23,652 bases of DNA, from assembly GCA_035545535.1 (NCBI GenBank), contig DASZYF010000235.1, positions 1 through 23,652 of the forward strand. The letters are read 5' to 3'. Position numbers and translations under genes: made by a program. The DNA is from DASZYF01 sp035545535. Lineage in GTDB: Bacteria; Actinomycetota; Actinomycetes; Mycobacteriales; CAJCIY01. Below the pieces are notes generated by a model. It was not told where the DNA came from and searched no databases. It saw only the letters and a program-made list of their open reading frames with translations. Of the stretch, positions 7,126-14,747 are shown piece by piece (the stretch's first letter is position 1; each line of letters starts with the position of its first letter).

Positions 7126-7584
7126 ATGAGCACCGACGCGACCTGGGTCGCCGAGCTCGGGACCGACGGTCCGTCCGTCGTGCTCGTCGCCGCCGACGGC
7201 AGCGAGACGGCCATGAACGCGCTCGCGTTCGCGTTCGGGCTCGCCCGGCGCAACCGCGCGCGGCTCGAGGTGGTCACGGTCAGCTCGACGTCGACCGCGG
7301 CGTCGCTCTCCCCCGGTGCCGCCGCCGCGCTGATCCAGACCGAGCAGGAGATCGGCAGCGAGGTCCGCGCGCGCATCGAGGCCTCCGCTCGCGAGCTCGG
7401 CGTCGCCACCCGCGTGTGGGAGCGCACCGGCGACCCCTTCAGCGAGATCGTCTCGGTCGCCGACGAGGTGCGGCCCGACGTCGTGCTGGTCGGTGCGAGC
7501 CAACAGGCCACTCACCGGCTCATCGGCTCCATCGCCGTGCGCCTGGTGAAGCTCGGCCGCTGGCCGGTCACCGTCGTCCCCTGA
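7126..7584 (+). CDS. Universal stress protein (UspA-type, single domain)
   Basis: A 152-residue protein starting MSTDATWVAELGTDG. It shows the Usp fold: VVLVAADGSETAMNALAFA at the first strand and helix, LEVVTV, a central helix (EIGSEVRARIEASARELGV), PDVVLVGAS and the final WPVTVVP. In ATP-binding Usp proteins, GxxGxxxxxxxxxG(S/T) follows the fourth strand. Here the region reads GASQQATHRLIGS, so the second Gly is missing and nucleotide binding may be weak or absent. A GGGAG ribosome binding site precedes the ATG by 6 nt and overlaps the end of the adenosyltransferase gene region. It converges on the nuclease-fold gene, with a palindrome between them. Confidence 0.88.
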   Translation: MSTDATWVAELGTDGPSVVLVAADGSETAMNALAFAFGLARRNRARLEVVTVSSTSTAASLSPGAAAALIQTEQEIGSEVRARIEASARELGVATRVWERTGDPFSEIVSVADEVRPDVVLVGASQQATHRLIGSIAVRLVKLGRWPVTVVP

Positions 7585-7608
7585 GCCGCCCGGCCCCCCC
7601 ACCTTCCA

Positions 7609-7657
7609 TGATCCGTGCGAGATACGCCCGAAAATCGGGGCCATCTCGCACGGATCA
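7609..7657. repeat. Left copy of the 49-bp palindromic repeat
   Basis: The outer arms TGATCCGTGCGAGAT and ATCTCGCACGGATCA are perfect reverse complements; inside them CCCGA and TCGGG pair around AAA. The whole can fold into one long hairpin with a few internal mismatches. It is identical at 48 of 49 positions to 8721-8769 and in the same orientation (the one difference is C at 7642 against T at 8754). On the minus strand its first three bases are the TGA stop of the nuclease-fold gene. It starts 24 nt after the usp stop, so it may also act as a two-way terminator. Confidence 0.9.
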
Positions 7658-8632
7658 CTGGTCGAAGGCGGTGCAGGACGGTCCGCAACGCTTGCCGCTT
7701 CCTCGCCAGCCGTTGCGCTGGAGCACCCGGATCTGCTGTCCCGCGATCTCGCAAGGCTGACCGACCTCGTCCTCCCACCCATAGCGAAGCGTGCGGTCAC
7801 CGACCTCTTCGGCCGCGTTGTCAATCTTCATGTCACGGAAGCGGCCCTCGCGGCCGTCGTGCCAGAGCGCTCCGTCCAGCTCCTTGCGTACGACCGCCAC
7901 AAGACCGTCACCTTCGAAGATCACATCGACTCGGTGCTTCAGCTTGCCGGTGTAGCGGATGACCTGCCGAACGCTCGGCAACCCATGCGCGCGGTCGTTG
8001 AGGAGGTCTCGGCGTTCCAGCGGTGACTCCGCTCCGTCGGCGACATCCGCGAGAACCTCACGGACGAGGTCCCGGTTGTGCATCCGTGGCCGGATGGCAA
8101 GTGCCTCGCGAAGGCGCGACACGGTGGTGATGCGCCCAGCGACGGAACGTGCGATCGCGGCGACGACGTCGTCATCCGCACGGCACCGGTGCACGACGTC
8201 GAGCGTCGCCGGCTCGGGACGGACCCTGGGCGGCGAGGCGTTCCACAGCACCCGATCAGCGCCGAGGTCCGCGAGGTGACGGATGACGACCCCGTCGATC
8301 GGCTCCACGTTCCGTCCGTCGATGACTGCGACGGTGACCAGCTTCGGCACCGCGATGCGCCTGGGCGCTGCGAGCCACACCGCGGTCTCGTGCGATGCCG
8401 CGACCGGCTCACCCACACCGTGCAGCGCCGCCCACACCCGTCCGAGGTCCGAGGGCGGACCGGTGAACGTGGCGAACGCGTGGCGGTTCAGCATCTGCCA
8501 CTTGCCGGCTCGCACTGAGGTCAGCGCCGAATCGGCACTGATCCCGTGCTCACGACACTGCCGGCGACTGACGATGCCGGCTTGGTCCGCGACCAGCGCG
8601 GCGAACGCGTCCGGATCGATCGCTGAGGTCAT
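7655..8632 (-). CDS. AbiEi-like winged helix + DUF559/Vsr-like nuclease-fold protein
   Basis: A 325-residue protein. The N-terminal about 80 residues (FAALVADQAGIVSRRQCREH, GKWQMLNRHAFATF) fit the winged-helix domain of AbiEi-type antitoxins. The C-terminal about 130 residues fit the DUF559/Vsr-like PD-(D/E)XK fold: SPLE with E206, RVDVIF with D236, ELDG with E251/D253, WH with H258, FRDMKIDN, TLRYGW, and a closing GWRGSGKRCGPSC. Similar two-domain proteins are common and often multicopy in actinobacteria, without a proven role. The stretch around residues 244-254 reads LVAVVRKELDG, with extra residues compared with the common LVVEVDG form, so activity is uncertain. No toxin partner gene is present. 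Both sides carry a 49-bp palindrome. By eye it is less GC-rich than its neighbours, which suggests acquisition. Confidence 0.82.
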   Translation of the reverse strand: MTSAIDPDAFAALVADQAGIVSRRQCREHGISADSALTSVRAGKWQMLNRHAFATFTGPPSDLGRVWAALHGVGEPVAASHETAVWLAAPRRIAVPKLVTVAVIDGRNVEPIDGVVIRHLADLGADRVLWNASPPRVRPEPATLDVVHRCRADDDVVAAIARSVAGRITTVSRLREALAIRPRMHNRDLVREVLADVADGAESPLERRDLLNDRAHGLPSVRQVIRYTGKLKHRVDVIFEGDGLVAVVRKELDGALWHDGREGRFRDMKIDNAAEEVGDRTLRYGWEDEVGQPCEIAGQQIRVLQRNGWRGSGKRCGPSCTAFDQ

Positions 8633-8651
8633 GGCCGAGCAGGATCGATCG
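8613..8651. repeat. Two GGATCGATCG direct repeats around the nuclease-fold gene start
   Basis: GGATCGATCG occurs at 8613-8622 and 8642-8651, on either side of the ATG at 8630-8632, with 29 bp from start to start. Each contains the palindrome GATCGATC. An N-terminal winged helix could bind such sites, but chance cannot be excluded. Confidence 0.3.
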
Positions 8652-8720
8652 GGCGACCAGCCCGTGCGGTGCGCGCGCGTCCAAGCTGTGGACGACCTCG
8701 CCGAGTGACCCGTCCAGCGG

Positions 8721-8769
8721 TGATCCGTGCGAGATACGCCCGAAAATCGGGGCTATCTCGCACGGATCA
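8721..8769. repeat. Right copy of the 49-bp palindromic repeat; possible atp operon terminator
   Basis: This is the same 49-bp palindrome as at 7609-7657, same orientation. This copy is slightly better paired: GATA on the left matches TATC on the right, giving 16-bp perfect outer arms, and then CCCGA/TCGGG around AAA. It lies 14 nt beyond the atpC stop on the minus strand, where a terminator would be expected, and 88 nt upstream of the nuclease-fold start. No T-run follows on either strand. Confidence 0.88.
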
Positions 8770-8783
8770 TGGAGATCCGGGGG

Positions 8784-9197
8784 TCAGTGGGCGGCGGTGA
8801 GGGCTTCGCTCGCGCGGACGCGCGCCTGCGCGGACTTGAGCGCGGCGAGCTTGTCGGGGTCCTCGGAGGTCGCGCCCTCGTTGGCGCTCACCTCGGCCCG
8901 GGCGGCGGCGACGTCGATGTCCCGGGCCATCACCGCGGTCTCGGCGAGGATCGACACCTTCGTGCCGGCCTTCTCGTCGGGCGAGACCGAGAGGAAGCCG
9001 CCGTCGACGGCCGCGATGATCTCCTCGCCGTCGACCGGACGGATCCGCACCACGCCGTAGTCGAGCGCGGCGAGCAGCGGCGCGTGCCGCGGCAGCACAC
9101 CGAGGTCACCCTCGAGGCTGCGCGCGAACACGTACGTCGCCTGGCCCGTCCACACGACGCGCTCCGGCGAGACGAGCTCGCAGGTCATGTCAGCCAT
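8784..9197 (-). CDS. atpC: ATP synthase F1 subunit epsilon
   Basis: A 137-residue protein. The N-terminal beta-barrel is clear: MTCELVSPERVVWTGQA, GDLGVLPRHAPLLAAL and GGFLSVSPD. A helical C-terminal part follows (AETAVMARDIDVAAARAEVS to the end). Epsilon sits on the central stalk and can inhibit ATP hydrolysis. An internal ATG three codons later (9188) is an equally possible start. It is the last gene of the atp operon, 25 nt after atpD, and is followed by the right palindrome. Confidence 0.95.
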   Translation of the reverse strand: MADMTCELVSPERVVWTGQATYVFARSLEGDLGVLPRHAPLLAALDYGVVRIRPVDGEEIIAAVDGGFLSVSPDEKAGTKVSILAETAVMARDIDVAAARAEVSANEGATSEDPDKLAALKSAQARVRASEALTAAH

Positions 9198-9222
9198 GTC
9201 GCCTCAGATCCGGTGCAGACCG

Positions 9223-10671
9223 TCAGGACTTCGCGAGCTCGGCAGCCTTGCGCTCGACGTCGTCGAGACCGCCGCAGCTGAAGAACGCCTGCTCGGGCAC
9301 GTTGTCGAACTCGCCGTCGCACACCTTGTTGAAGGCCTCGATGGTGTCCTGACGCGACACGAACGAGCCCTCCTGGCCGGTGAACTGCTTCGCGACGAAG
9401 AAGTTCTGGCCGAGGAAGCGCTGGATGCGGCGGGCGCGGCCGACGAGGACCTTGTCCTCCTCGGAGAGCTCGTCGATGCCAAGGATGGCGATGATGTCCT
9501 GGAGCTCCTTGTAGCGCTGGAGCACCGACTGCACGCGCCGAGCGGTGTCGTAGTGCTCCTGGCCGACGTACTGCGGGTCGAGCGCGCGCGACGTGGAGTC
9601 GAGCGGGTCGACGGCCGGGTAGATGCCGAGCTCGGAGATGGGGCGCGAGAGCACCGTGGTCGCGTCGAGGTGCGCGAACGTGGTGTGCGGCGCCGGGTCG
9701 GTGATGTCGTCGGCGGGGACGTAGATCGCCTGGAGCGACGTGATCGAGTGACCACGCGTCGAGGTGATGCGCTCCTGCAGCTCACCCATCTCGTCGGCGA
9801 GGGTCGGCTGGTAGCCGACGGCCGACGGCATGCGGCCGAGCAGGGTCGACACCTCGGACCCGGCCTGCGTGAACCGGAAGATGTTGTCGATGAACAGCAG
9901 CACGTCCTGCTTCTGCACGTCGCGGAAGTACTCGGCCATCGTGAGGGCCGAGAGCGCCACGCGGAGTCGGGTGCCCGGCGGCTCGTCCATCTGACCGAAG
10001 ACGAGCGAGGTCTTGTCGATGACGCCGGACTCGGTCATCTCCAGGAAGAGGTCGTTGCCCTCACGGGTGCGCTCACCGACGCCGGCGAACACCGACACAC
10101 CACCGAACTGGTCGGCGACGCGGGTGATCATCTCCTGGATGAGGACCGTCTTGCCGACGCCGGCACCACCGAACAGACCGATCTTGCCGCCCTGGATGTA
10201 AGGCGTCAGGAGGTCGATGACCTTGATGCCGGTCTCGAAGATCTCGGTCTTCGGCTCGAGCTGGTCGAAGCTCGGGGCGGAGCGGTGGATGGGCCAGCGC
10301 TCCGTGATCTGCAGCGTCTCGATCGGCACGTCGAGCGGCTTGCCCAGCGCGTTCCACACGTGGCCCTTGGTGACGTCGCCGACCGGCACGCTGATGGCCG
10401 AGCCGCTGTCGTGCACCGGGGCGCCGCGCACGAGCCCGTCGGTGGGCTGCAGCGAGATGGCGCGCACCTGGTTGTCACCGATGTGCTGCGCGACCTCGAG
10501 CGTGAGCGTCGCGGTCTCGCCGGCGACCGTGCGGTCGACGGACAGCGCATTGAAGATCTCGGGCATCTCGTCGGCGGCGAACTCGACGTCGACGACCGGG
10601 CCGATGACGCGCACGACGCGTCCGGTGCCCCCCGTGCTCGTGCCCGCGGGCGCGTCCTGGGTGACCGTCAT
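9223..10671 (-). CDS. atpD: ATP synthase F1 subunit beta
   Basis: A 482-residue protein of normal family length. The P-loop GGAGVGKT is at residues 168-175, GERTREGNDL follows it, and the region LLFIDNIFRFTQAGSEVS holds the Walker B strand. The C-terminal domain carries DELSEED, the loop that contacts gamma. Beta holds the catalytic sites of F1 on the cytoplasmic face of the membrane. The first about 17 residues are Thr/Gly-rich and variable, as in other actinobacteria. An AGGAGA ribosome binding site lies about 10 nt before the ATG. It follows atpG after 58 nt. Confidence 0.98.
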   Translation of the reverse strand: MTVTQDAPAGTSTGGTGRVVRVIGPVVDVEFAADEMPEIFNALSVDRTVAGETATLTLEVAQHIGDNQVRAISLQPTDGLVRGAPVHDSGSAISVPVGDVTKGHVWNALGKPLDVPIETLQITERWPIHRSAPSFDQLEPKTEIFETGIKVIDLLTPYIQGGKIGLFGGAGVGKTVLIQEMITRVADQFGGVSVFAGVGERTREGNDLFLEMTESGVIDKTSLVFGQMDEPPGTRLRVALSALTMAEYFRDVQKQDVLLFIDNIFRFTQAGSEVSTLLGRMPSAVGYQPTLADEMGELQERITSTRGHSITSLQAIYVPADDITDPAPHTTFAHLDATTVLSRPISELGIYPAVDPLDSTSRALDPQYVGQEHYDTARRVQSVLQRYKELQDIIAILGIDELSEEDKVLVGRARRIQRFLGQNFFVAKQFTGQEGSFVSRQDTIEAFNKVCDGEFDNVPEQAFFSCGGLDDVERKAAELAKS

Positions 10672-10729
10672 GACTGGTTATCTCCTCTGGTCGTGCGTTG
10701 CGTCGTCGGGTGGTCTGCGGGTCCGGTGA

Positions 10730-11620
10730 TCAGCCGGCGTTCGCGAGCGCGTCGGCGCCGCCGACGATCTCGCTGATCTCCTGGGTGATGAGCGCCTGGC
10801 GGGCCTGGTTCGCGCGCCGGGTGTAGTCGCGGATCAGGTCGTCCGCGTTGTCGCTCGCGCTCTTCATCGCGCGGCGGCGCGACGCGCTCTCGCTGGCCGC
10901 GCTGTCGAGCAGGGCGGCGAAGAGCCGGCTCTCGACGTAGCGCGGGAGCAGAGCGTCGAGGACCTCGGCCGCGCCGGGCTCGAACTCGTACTGCGGCAGG
11001 GGCTTCTCGGGCGCCTCGGTCTCGACGACCTCCATCGGCAGCACGCGGACGGCCGTGGGGCGCTGCGTCAGCATCGAGACGAACTTCGTGTACACGAGGT
11101 GGATCTCATCGACGCCACCCTCGTCCGTCGGCGTGGTGAACGCGGCGATGAGCGCGTCCGCGGCCCCCTTGGCGTCGGCGTACTTGGGCTGCTCGGAGAA
11201 GCCGCTCCAGCTCTGCTCGACCTTGCGCTGGCGGAAGTTGTAGTACGCCAGGGCCTTACGGCCGATCGTGTAGAGGACGACCTCCTTGCCCTCGTCGCGC
11301 AGCCGCGTCGAGAGCTGCTCCGCCGTGCGGATCGCGTTGGCGCTGTACGCGCCGGCGAGGCCGCGGTCGCTGGTGACGACGAGCACCGCCGCGCGCCGCG
11401 CCTCGGCGTGCGCCGTGGTCAGCGGATGGTCGACCGTGCTCTGGCTGGCGACCGCCGTGATCACGCCCGTGATCGCCTCGGCGTAGGGGGTCGCCGCCGC
11501 GACCTGGGCCTGCGCCTTGGCGATGCGGGAGGCGGCGATGAGCTCCATCGCCTTCGTGATCTTCTTCGTCGATCCGACGGTCTTGATCTGCCGTCGGAGG
11601 ACGCGTACGGACTCAGCCAT
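10730..11620 (-). CDS. atpG: ATP synthase F1 subunit gamma
   Basis: A 296-residue protein. The N-terminal helix VLRRQIKTVGSTKKITKAME and the C-terminal helix (RRANQARQALITQEISEIVG) form the coiled-coil shaft that turns inside the alpha3beta3 ring. VTSDRGLAGAYSANAIR marks the central domain. An insertion rich in Glu and Pro (VVETEAPEKPLPQYEFEPG) near residue 205 is also found in other actinobacterial gammas. The ATG is 6 nt after the atpA stop, so translation is probably coupled. Confidence 0.97.
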   Translation of the reverse strand: MAESVRVLRRQIKTVGSTKKITKAMELIAASRIAKAQAQVAAATPYAEAITGVITAVASQSTVDHPLTTAHAEARRAAVLVVTSDRGLAGAYSANAIRTAEQLSTRLRDEGKEVVLYTIGRKALAYYNFRQRKVEQSWSGFSEQPKYADAKGAADALIAAFTTPTDEGGVDEIHLVYTKFVSMLTQRPTAVRVLPMEVVETEAPEKPLPQYEFEPGAAEVLDALLPRYVESRLFAALLDSAASESASRRRAMKSASDNADDLIRDYTRRANQARQALITQEISEIVGGADALANAG

Positions 11621-11626
11621 GCGGGA

Positions 11627-13270
11627 TCAGTGCTCCGCGGGTGCGGGCGCGTGCTTCTTGATGGTCTCCTGGCCCTCGACGCCGTCGGCCATCGGCGCGT
11701 GCGTCTCCTTGCCGAGCGGCGCGCCCGAGCTGGTGGCGAAGGACTTCTTGAACTCCGCGATCGCCCCTTCGAGACCCGTGATGGTGGAGTCCGAGAGCTG
11801 GCCGGTGTCGCGGATGTCGTCGAGCAGGCCACCGTGGTTGCGGGAGAGCCAGTCGAGCAGCTCCGCCTCGAAGCGGCGGATGTCGCGGACCTCGACGTCG
11901 TCGAGCTTGCCGGTGGTGCCGGCCCAGATGGAGACGACGGCGCGCTCGTTGGAGAACGGCGCGTACTGCGGCTGCTTGAGCAGCTCGACGAGGCGCTGGC
12001 CGCGCTCGAGCTGGTCGCGCGACGCCTTGTCGAGGTCGGAGGCGAACGCGGAGAACGCCTCGAGCTCGCGGAACTGCGCCAGGTCGAGGCGCAGCGAGCC
12101 GGCGACCGCCTTCATGGCCTTGGTCTGCGCCGAGCCACCCACGCGCGACACCGAGATGCCGACGTTGATGGCCGGGCGGACACCGGCGTTGAAGAGGTCG
12201 GTCTCGAGGAAGCACTGGCCGTCGGTGATGGAGATGACGTTGGTCGGGATGTAGGCCGACACGTCGTTGCCCTTGGTCTCGATGATCGGCAGACCGGTGA
12301 GCGAGCCGCCGCCGAGCTCGTCGGAGAGCTTCGCGCAGCGCTCGAGCAGGCGGGAGTGGAGGTAGAAGACGTCACCCGGGTACGCCTCGCGGCCCGGCGG
12401 GCGGCGCAGCAGCAGCGACACGGTGCGGTAGGCCTCGGCCTGCTTGGACAGGTCGTCGAACACGATGAGCGCGTGCTGGCCCGCGTACATCCAGGCCTGG
12501 CCGATGGCCGAGCCGGTGTAGGGCGCGAGGTACTTCAGGCCTGGAGGCGCGTCCGCGGTGGCCGCGACGACCGTCGTGTACTCGAGGGCGCCGGTCTCGC
12601 GCAGCTTCTCGACGATGCCCGCGACCGTGGAGCCCTTCTGGCCGATGGCGACGTAGATGCACTTGACCTGCTTCTTCGGGTCGCCGCTCTTCCAGTTGTC
12701 GCGCTGGTTGATGATCGCGTCGAGCGCGACGGCGGTCTTGCCGGTCTGGCGGTCGCCGATGATGAGCTGGCGCTGGCCGCGGCCGATGGCCGTCATGGCG
12801 TCGACGGCCTTGATGCCCGTGAGCATCGGCTCCTTCACCGGCTGCCGCTCGACGACCGTGGCCGCCTGCAGCTCGAGGAGGCGACGCTCGCTCGACTCGA
12901 TGGGGCCCTTGCCGTCGATGGGGTTGCCGAGCGCGTCGACGACGCGACCGAGGTAGCCGTCACCGACGGGGACGGAGAGGACCTCGCCCGTGCGGCGGAC
13001 CTCGCTGCCCTCCTCGATGTGCTGGCCCTCACCGAGCAGGACGACACCGAGCTCGCGCTCGTCGAGGTTCAGCGCGATGCCGCGGATGCCACCGGGGAAC
13101 TCGAGCAGCTCGTTGGTCATCGTCGCCTGCAGGCCCTCGACCCGCGCGATGCCGTCACCGGTGTCGGTGACGCGCCCGACCTCCTCGCGGCCGGTCTCGG
13201 GCGAGAAGTCCTCGACGAACTCGCGCAGCGCGGCGCGGATCTCATCCGGGTTGATGGCCAGCTCGGTCAT
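11627..13270 (-). CDS. atpA: ATP synthase F1 subunit alpha
   Basis: A 547-residue protein, at the long end for the family because of a tail of about 30 residues (KETHAPMADGVEGQETIKKH and on), a feature of actinobacterial alphas. The P-loop GDRQTGKT is at residues 172-179, and the signature PAINVGISVSRVGGSAQTKA is complete. Alpha alternates with beta in the F1 head and binds non-catalytic nucleotide. An AAGGAA ribosome binding site lies 6-7 nt before the ATG. It follows atpH after 51 nt. Confidence 0.98.
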   Translation of the reverse strand: MTELAINPDEIRAALREFVEDFSPETGREEVGRVTDTGDGIARVEGLQATMTNELLEFPGGIRGIALNLDERELGVVLLGEGQHIEEGSEVRRTGEVLSVPVGDGYLGRVVDALGNPIDGKGPIESSERRLLELQAATVVERQPVKEPMLTGIKAVDAMTAIGRGQRQLIIGDRQTGKTAVALDAIINQRDNWKSGDPKKQVKCIYVAIGQKGSTVAGIVEKLRETGALEYTTVVAATADAPPGLKYLAPYTGSAIGQAWMYAGQHALIVFDDLSKQAEAYRTVSLLLRRPPGREAYPGDVFYLHSRLLERCAKLSDELGGGSLTGLPIIETKGNDVSAYIPTNVISITDGQCFLETDLFNAGVRPAINVGISVSRVGGSAQTKAMKAVAGSLRLDLAQFRELEAFSAFASDLDKASRDQLERGQRLVELLKQPQYAPFSNERAVVSIWAGTTGKLDDVEVRDIRRFEAELLDWLSRNHGGLLDDIRDTGQLSDSTITGLEGAIAEFKKSFATSSGAPLGKETHAPMADGVEGQETIKKHAPAPAEH

Positions 13271-13321
13271 CTCTGTTCCTTCTGGTAGTCGTGCGCGGGA
13301 GGTGGGGGTCTGCGGGGTCGG

Positions 13322-14143
13322 TCAGCTGTTGACCGTGCGGCGGGCGAGCTCGAGGCGGTGGCTGACGCTGCCGTCGAGCACCTCGTCCCCGAGGGAGACG
13401 ACGAGCCCGCCGATGATCGACGGGTCGAGCTCGACCTGGAGCTGCACGTCCTTGCCGTAGGAGCGGGCGAGCGCGGCCTTGAGGCGCTCGCTCTGCTCGC
13501 CGGTCAGCGGCGTCGCGGCCGTGACGACGGCGACGAGGCGCTGGCGCCGCTCGGCGGCCAGGCGCACGAGCGCCTCGAGCCGGCGGTCGAGCGCGCGGCC
13601 ACCGCTGTCGGCGACGGCCTGCTCGACGAGCGCGAGCGTCTCGGGGCGCGCCTTGCCCTCGAGCAGCTTCCGCACGATGGCGTGCTTGCGGTCCAGCGGC
13701 AGCGCGGGCGAGGACAGCGCGAGCGAGAGCCGCGCGTCGCCGGCCACGACGCGGGCGAAGCGGAACAGCTCGTCCTCGACGGCGTCGAGCCCGCCCCCGG
13801 TCTCGGCGAGCGCCAGCGTCGCCTCGGCGGCGAGGCTGCCGACGGCGCCGACGAGGTCAGCCGGCTTGGACCAGCGCTCGCGCACGACACCGCTCAGCAG
13901 GTCACGCGCCGACTCGCCGACGCGGTCGCCGAGCACGCGGGTGAGCAGCCCGGCGCGCTTGTCGGGCGAGGCGCCCGGCTCCGCGATCGCGCGACGGAGC
14001 GCGTACTCCTCGCCGAGCAGCTGCGCGACGGCCGCGAGGTCGGCGGAGAGCGCCCGCAGCGCCCCCTCGTCGAGGCTGCGCGTGAGGGTGTCGAGCCGGT
14101 CGCGGGCAGCGGCGAGCGACACCCGGCTCACGCCATCAACCAC
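13322..14143 (-). CDS. atpH: ATP synthase F1 subunit delta
   Basis: A 273-residue protein if started at the GTG at 14143 (VVDGVSRVSLAAARDRLD). The family core is near the C-terminus: RRLEALVRLAAERRQRLVAV, VVTAATPLTGEQSERLKAAL and LDPSIIGGLVVSLGDEVLDG. Delta joins the b stator to the top of F1. The length fits non-mycobacterial actinobacteria; there is no b-delta fusion. The frame is open to an ATG at 14179, but that adds residues unlike the family; a GTG at 14131 is another option. The chosen start overlaps the atpF stop by 8 nt. Confidence 0.93.
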   Translation of the reverse strand: MVDGVSRVSLAAARDRLDTLTRSLDEGALRALSADLAAVAQLLGEEYALRRAIAEPGASPDKRAGLLTRVLGDRVGESARDLLSGVVRERWSKPADLVGAVGSLAAEATLALAETGGGLDAVEDELFRFARVVAGDARLSLALSSPALPLDRKHAIVRKLLEGKARPETLALVEQAVADSGGRALDRRLEALVRLAAERRQRLVAVVTAATPLTGEQSERLKAALARSYGKDVQLQVELDPSIIGGLVVSLGDEVLDGSVSHRLELARRTVNS

Positions 14144-14711
14144 TGGCGGGCTCGCTCTCTCGGGCTGTATCCGATTCAAGGGCGGCCAGGAAGGCGTCGA
14201 CGACCTGGCGCTGCTTGGCGTCGTCCTCGAGCGAGACGCGCACGACGCGCTCGGCCAGCGAGACGGCGAGCGTGCCGACCTCGCTGCGCAGCGCGCGGAT
14301 GGCCTGCTCCCGCTCGGTGGCGATGCGGTCCTCGGCCCGGCGCAGCATGTCGTCGACCTGCTGCTGGGCCTGGCCGCGCGCCTCCTCGACGATGCGCGCC
14401 TTGTCAGCGGCGGCGTCCTCGCGGATCTTCGCCGCTTCCTTCTTCGCCTCGGCGAGAGCCTCGCGGTACTCCGACTCGGCCTTCTCGAGGCGGTCCTTGG
14501 CCTCGGCCGACTCGGCGATCTGCCGGTCGATGAGCGCCTGACGGTCCTCGAGGACCTTCGCGAGCCGCGGGTAGATCTTCTTCCAGATGATCACCAGGAT
14601 GATCACGAAGAGGATCAGCTCGAAGAAGAACGTCCCGTTGGGGATGAGGAAGTTGTTCGTCTTCTCGGTCGCCGGCGGAGTGGTGTCCGCGAGCACGTGC
14701 ACGATCGACAT
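14136..14711 (-). CDS. atpF: ATP synthase Fo subunit b
   Basis: A 191-residue protein. Residues about 26-47 form a single membrane helix (GTFFFELILFVIILVIIWKK). After it comes a long charged coiled coil (about 50-150, rich in Glu, Lys, Arg and Ala), the peripheral stator stalk. A short N-terminal segment lies outside. The protein is of ordinary length and not fused to delta. The gene follows atpE after 36 nt. Confidence 0.96.
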   Translation of the reverse strand: MSIVHVLADTTPPATEKTNNFLIPNGTFFFELILFVIILVIIWKKIYPRLAKVLEDRQALIDRQIAESAEAKDRLEKAESEYREALAEAKKEAAKIREDAAADKARIVEEARGQAQQQVDDMLRRAEDRIATEREQAIRALRSEVGTLAVSLAERVVRVSLEDDAKQRQVVDAFLAALESDTARESEPASG

Positions 14712-14747
14712 CTGGCGCAGCTCCGCGTCGGGTGGTGTCGGTCCGGA

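Noticed and set aside
7609..8769. CRISPR array or classical insertion sequence
   Set aside because: There are only two repeat copies over 1 kb apart, in direct orientation, with no short spacers. There is also no DDE or serine/tyrosine recombinase gene and no terminal inverted repeats of IS type.
11099..13288. Plus-strand frame of 729 codons opposite atpG/atpA
   Set aside because: Antisense shadow of highly conserved ATP synthase genes; no independent start signal or recognisable domain.
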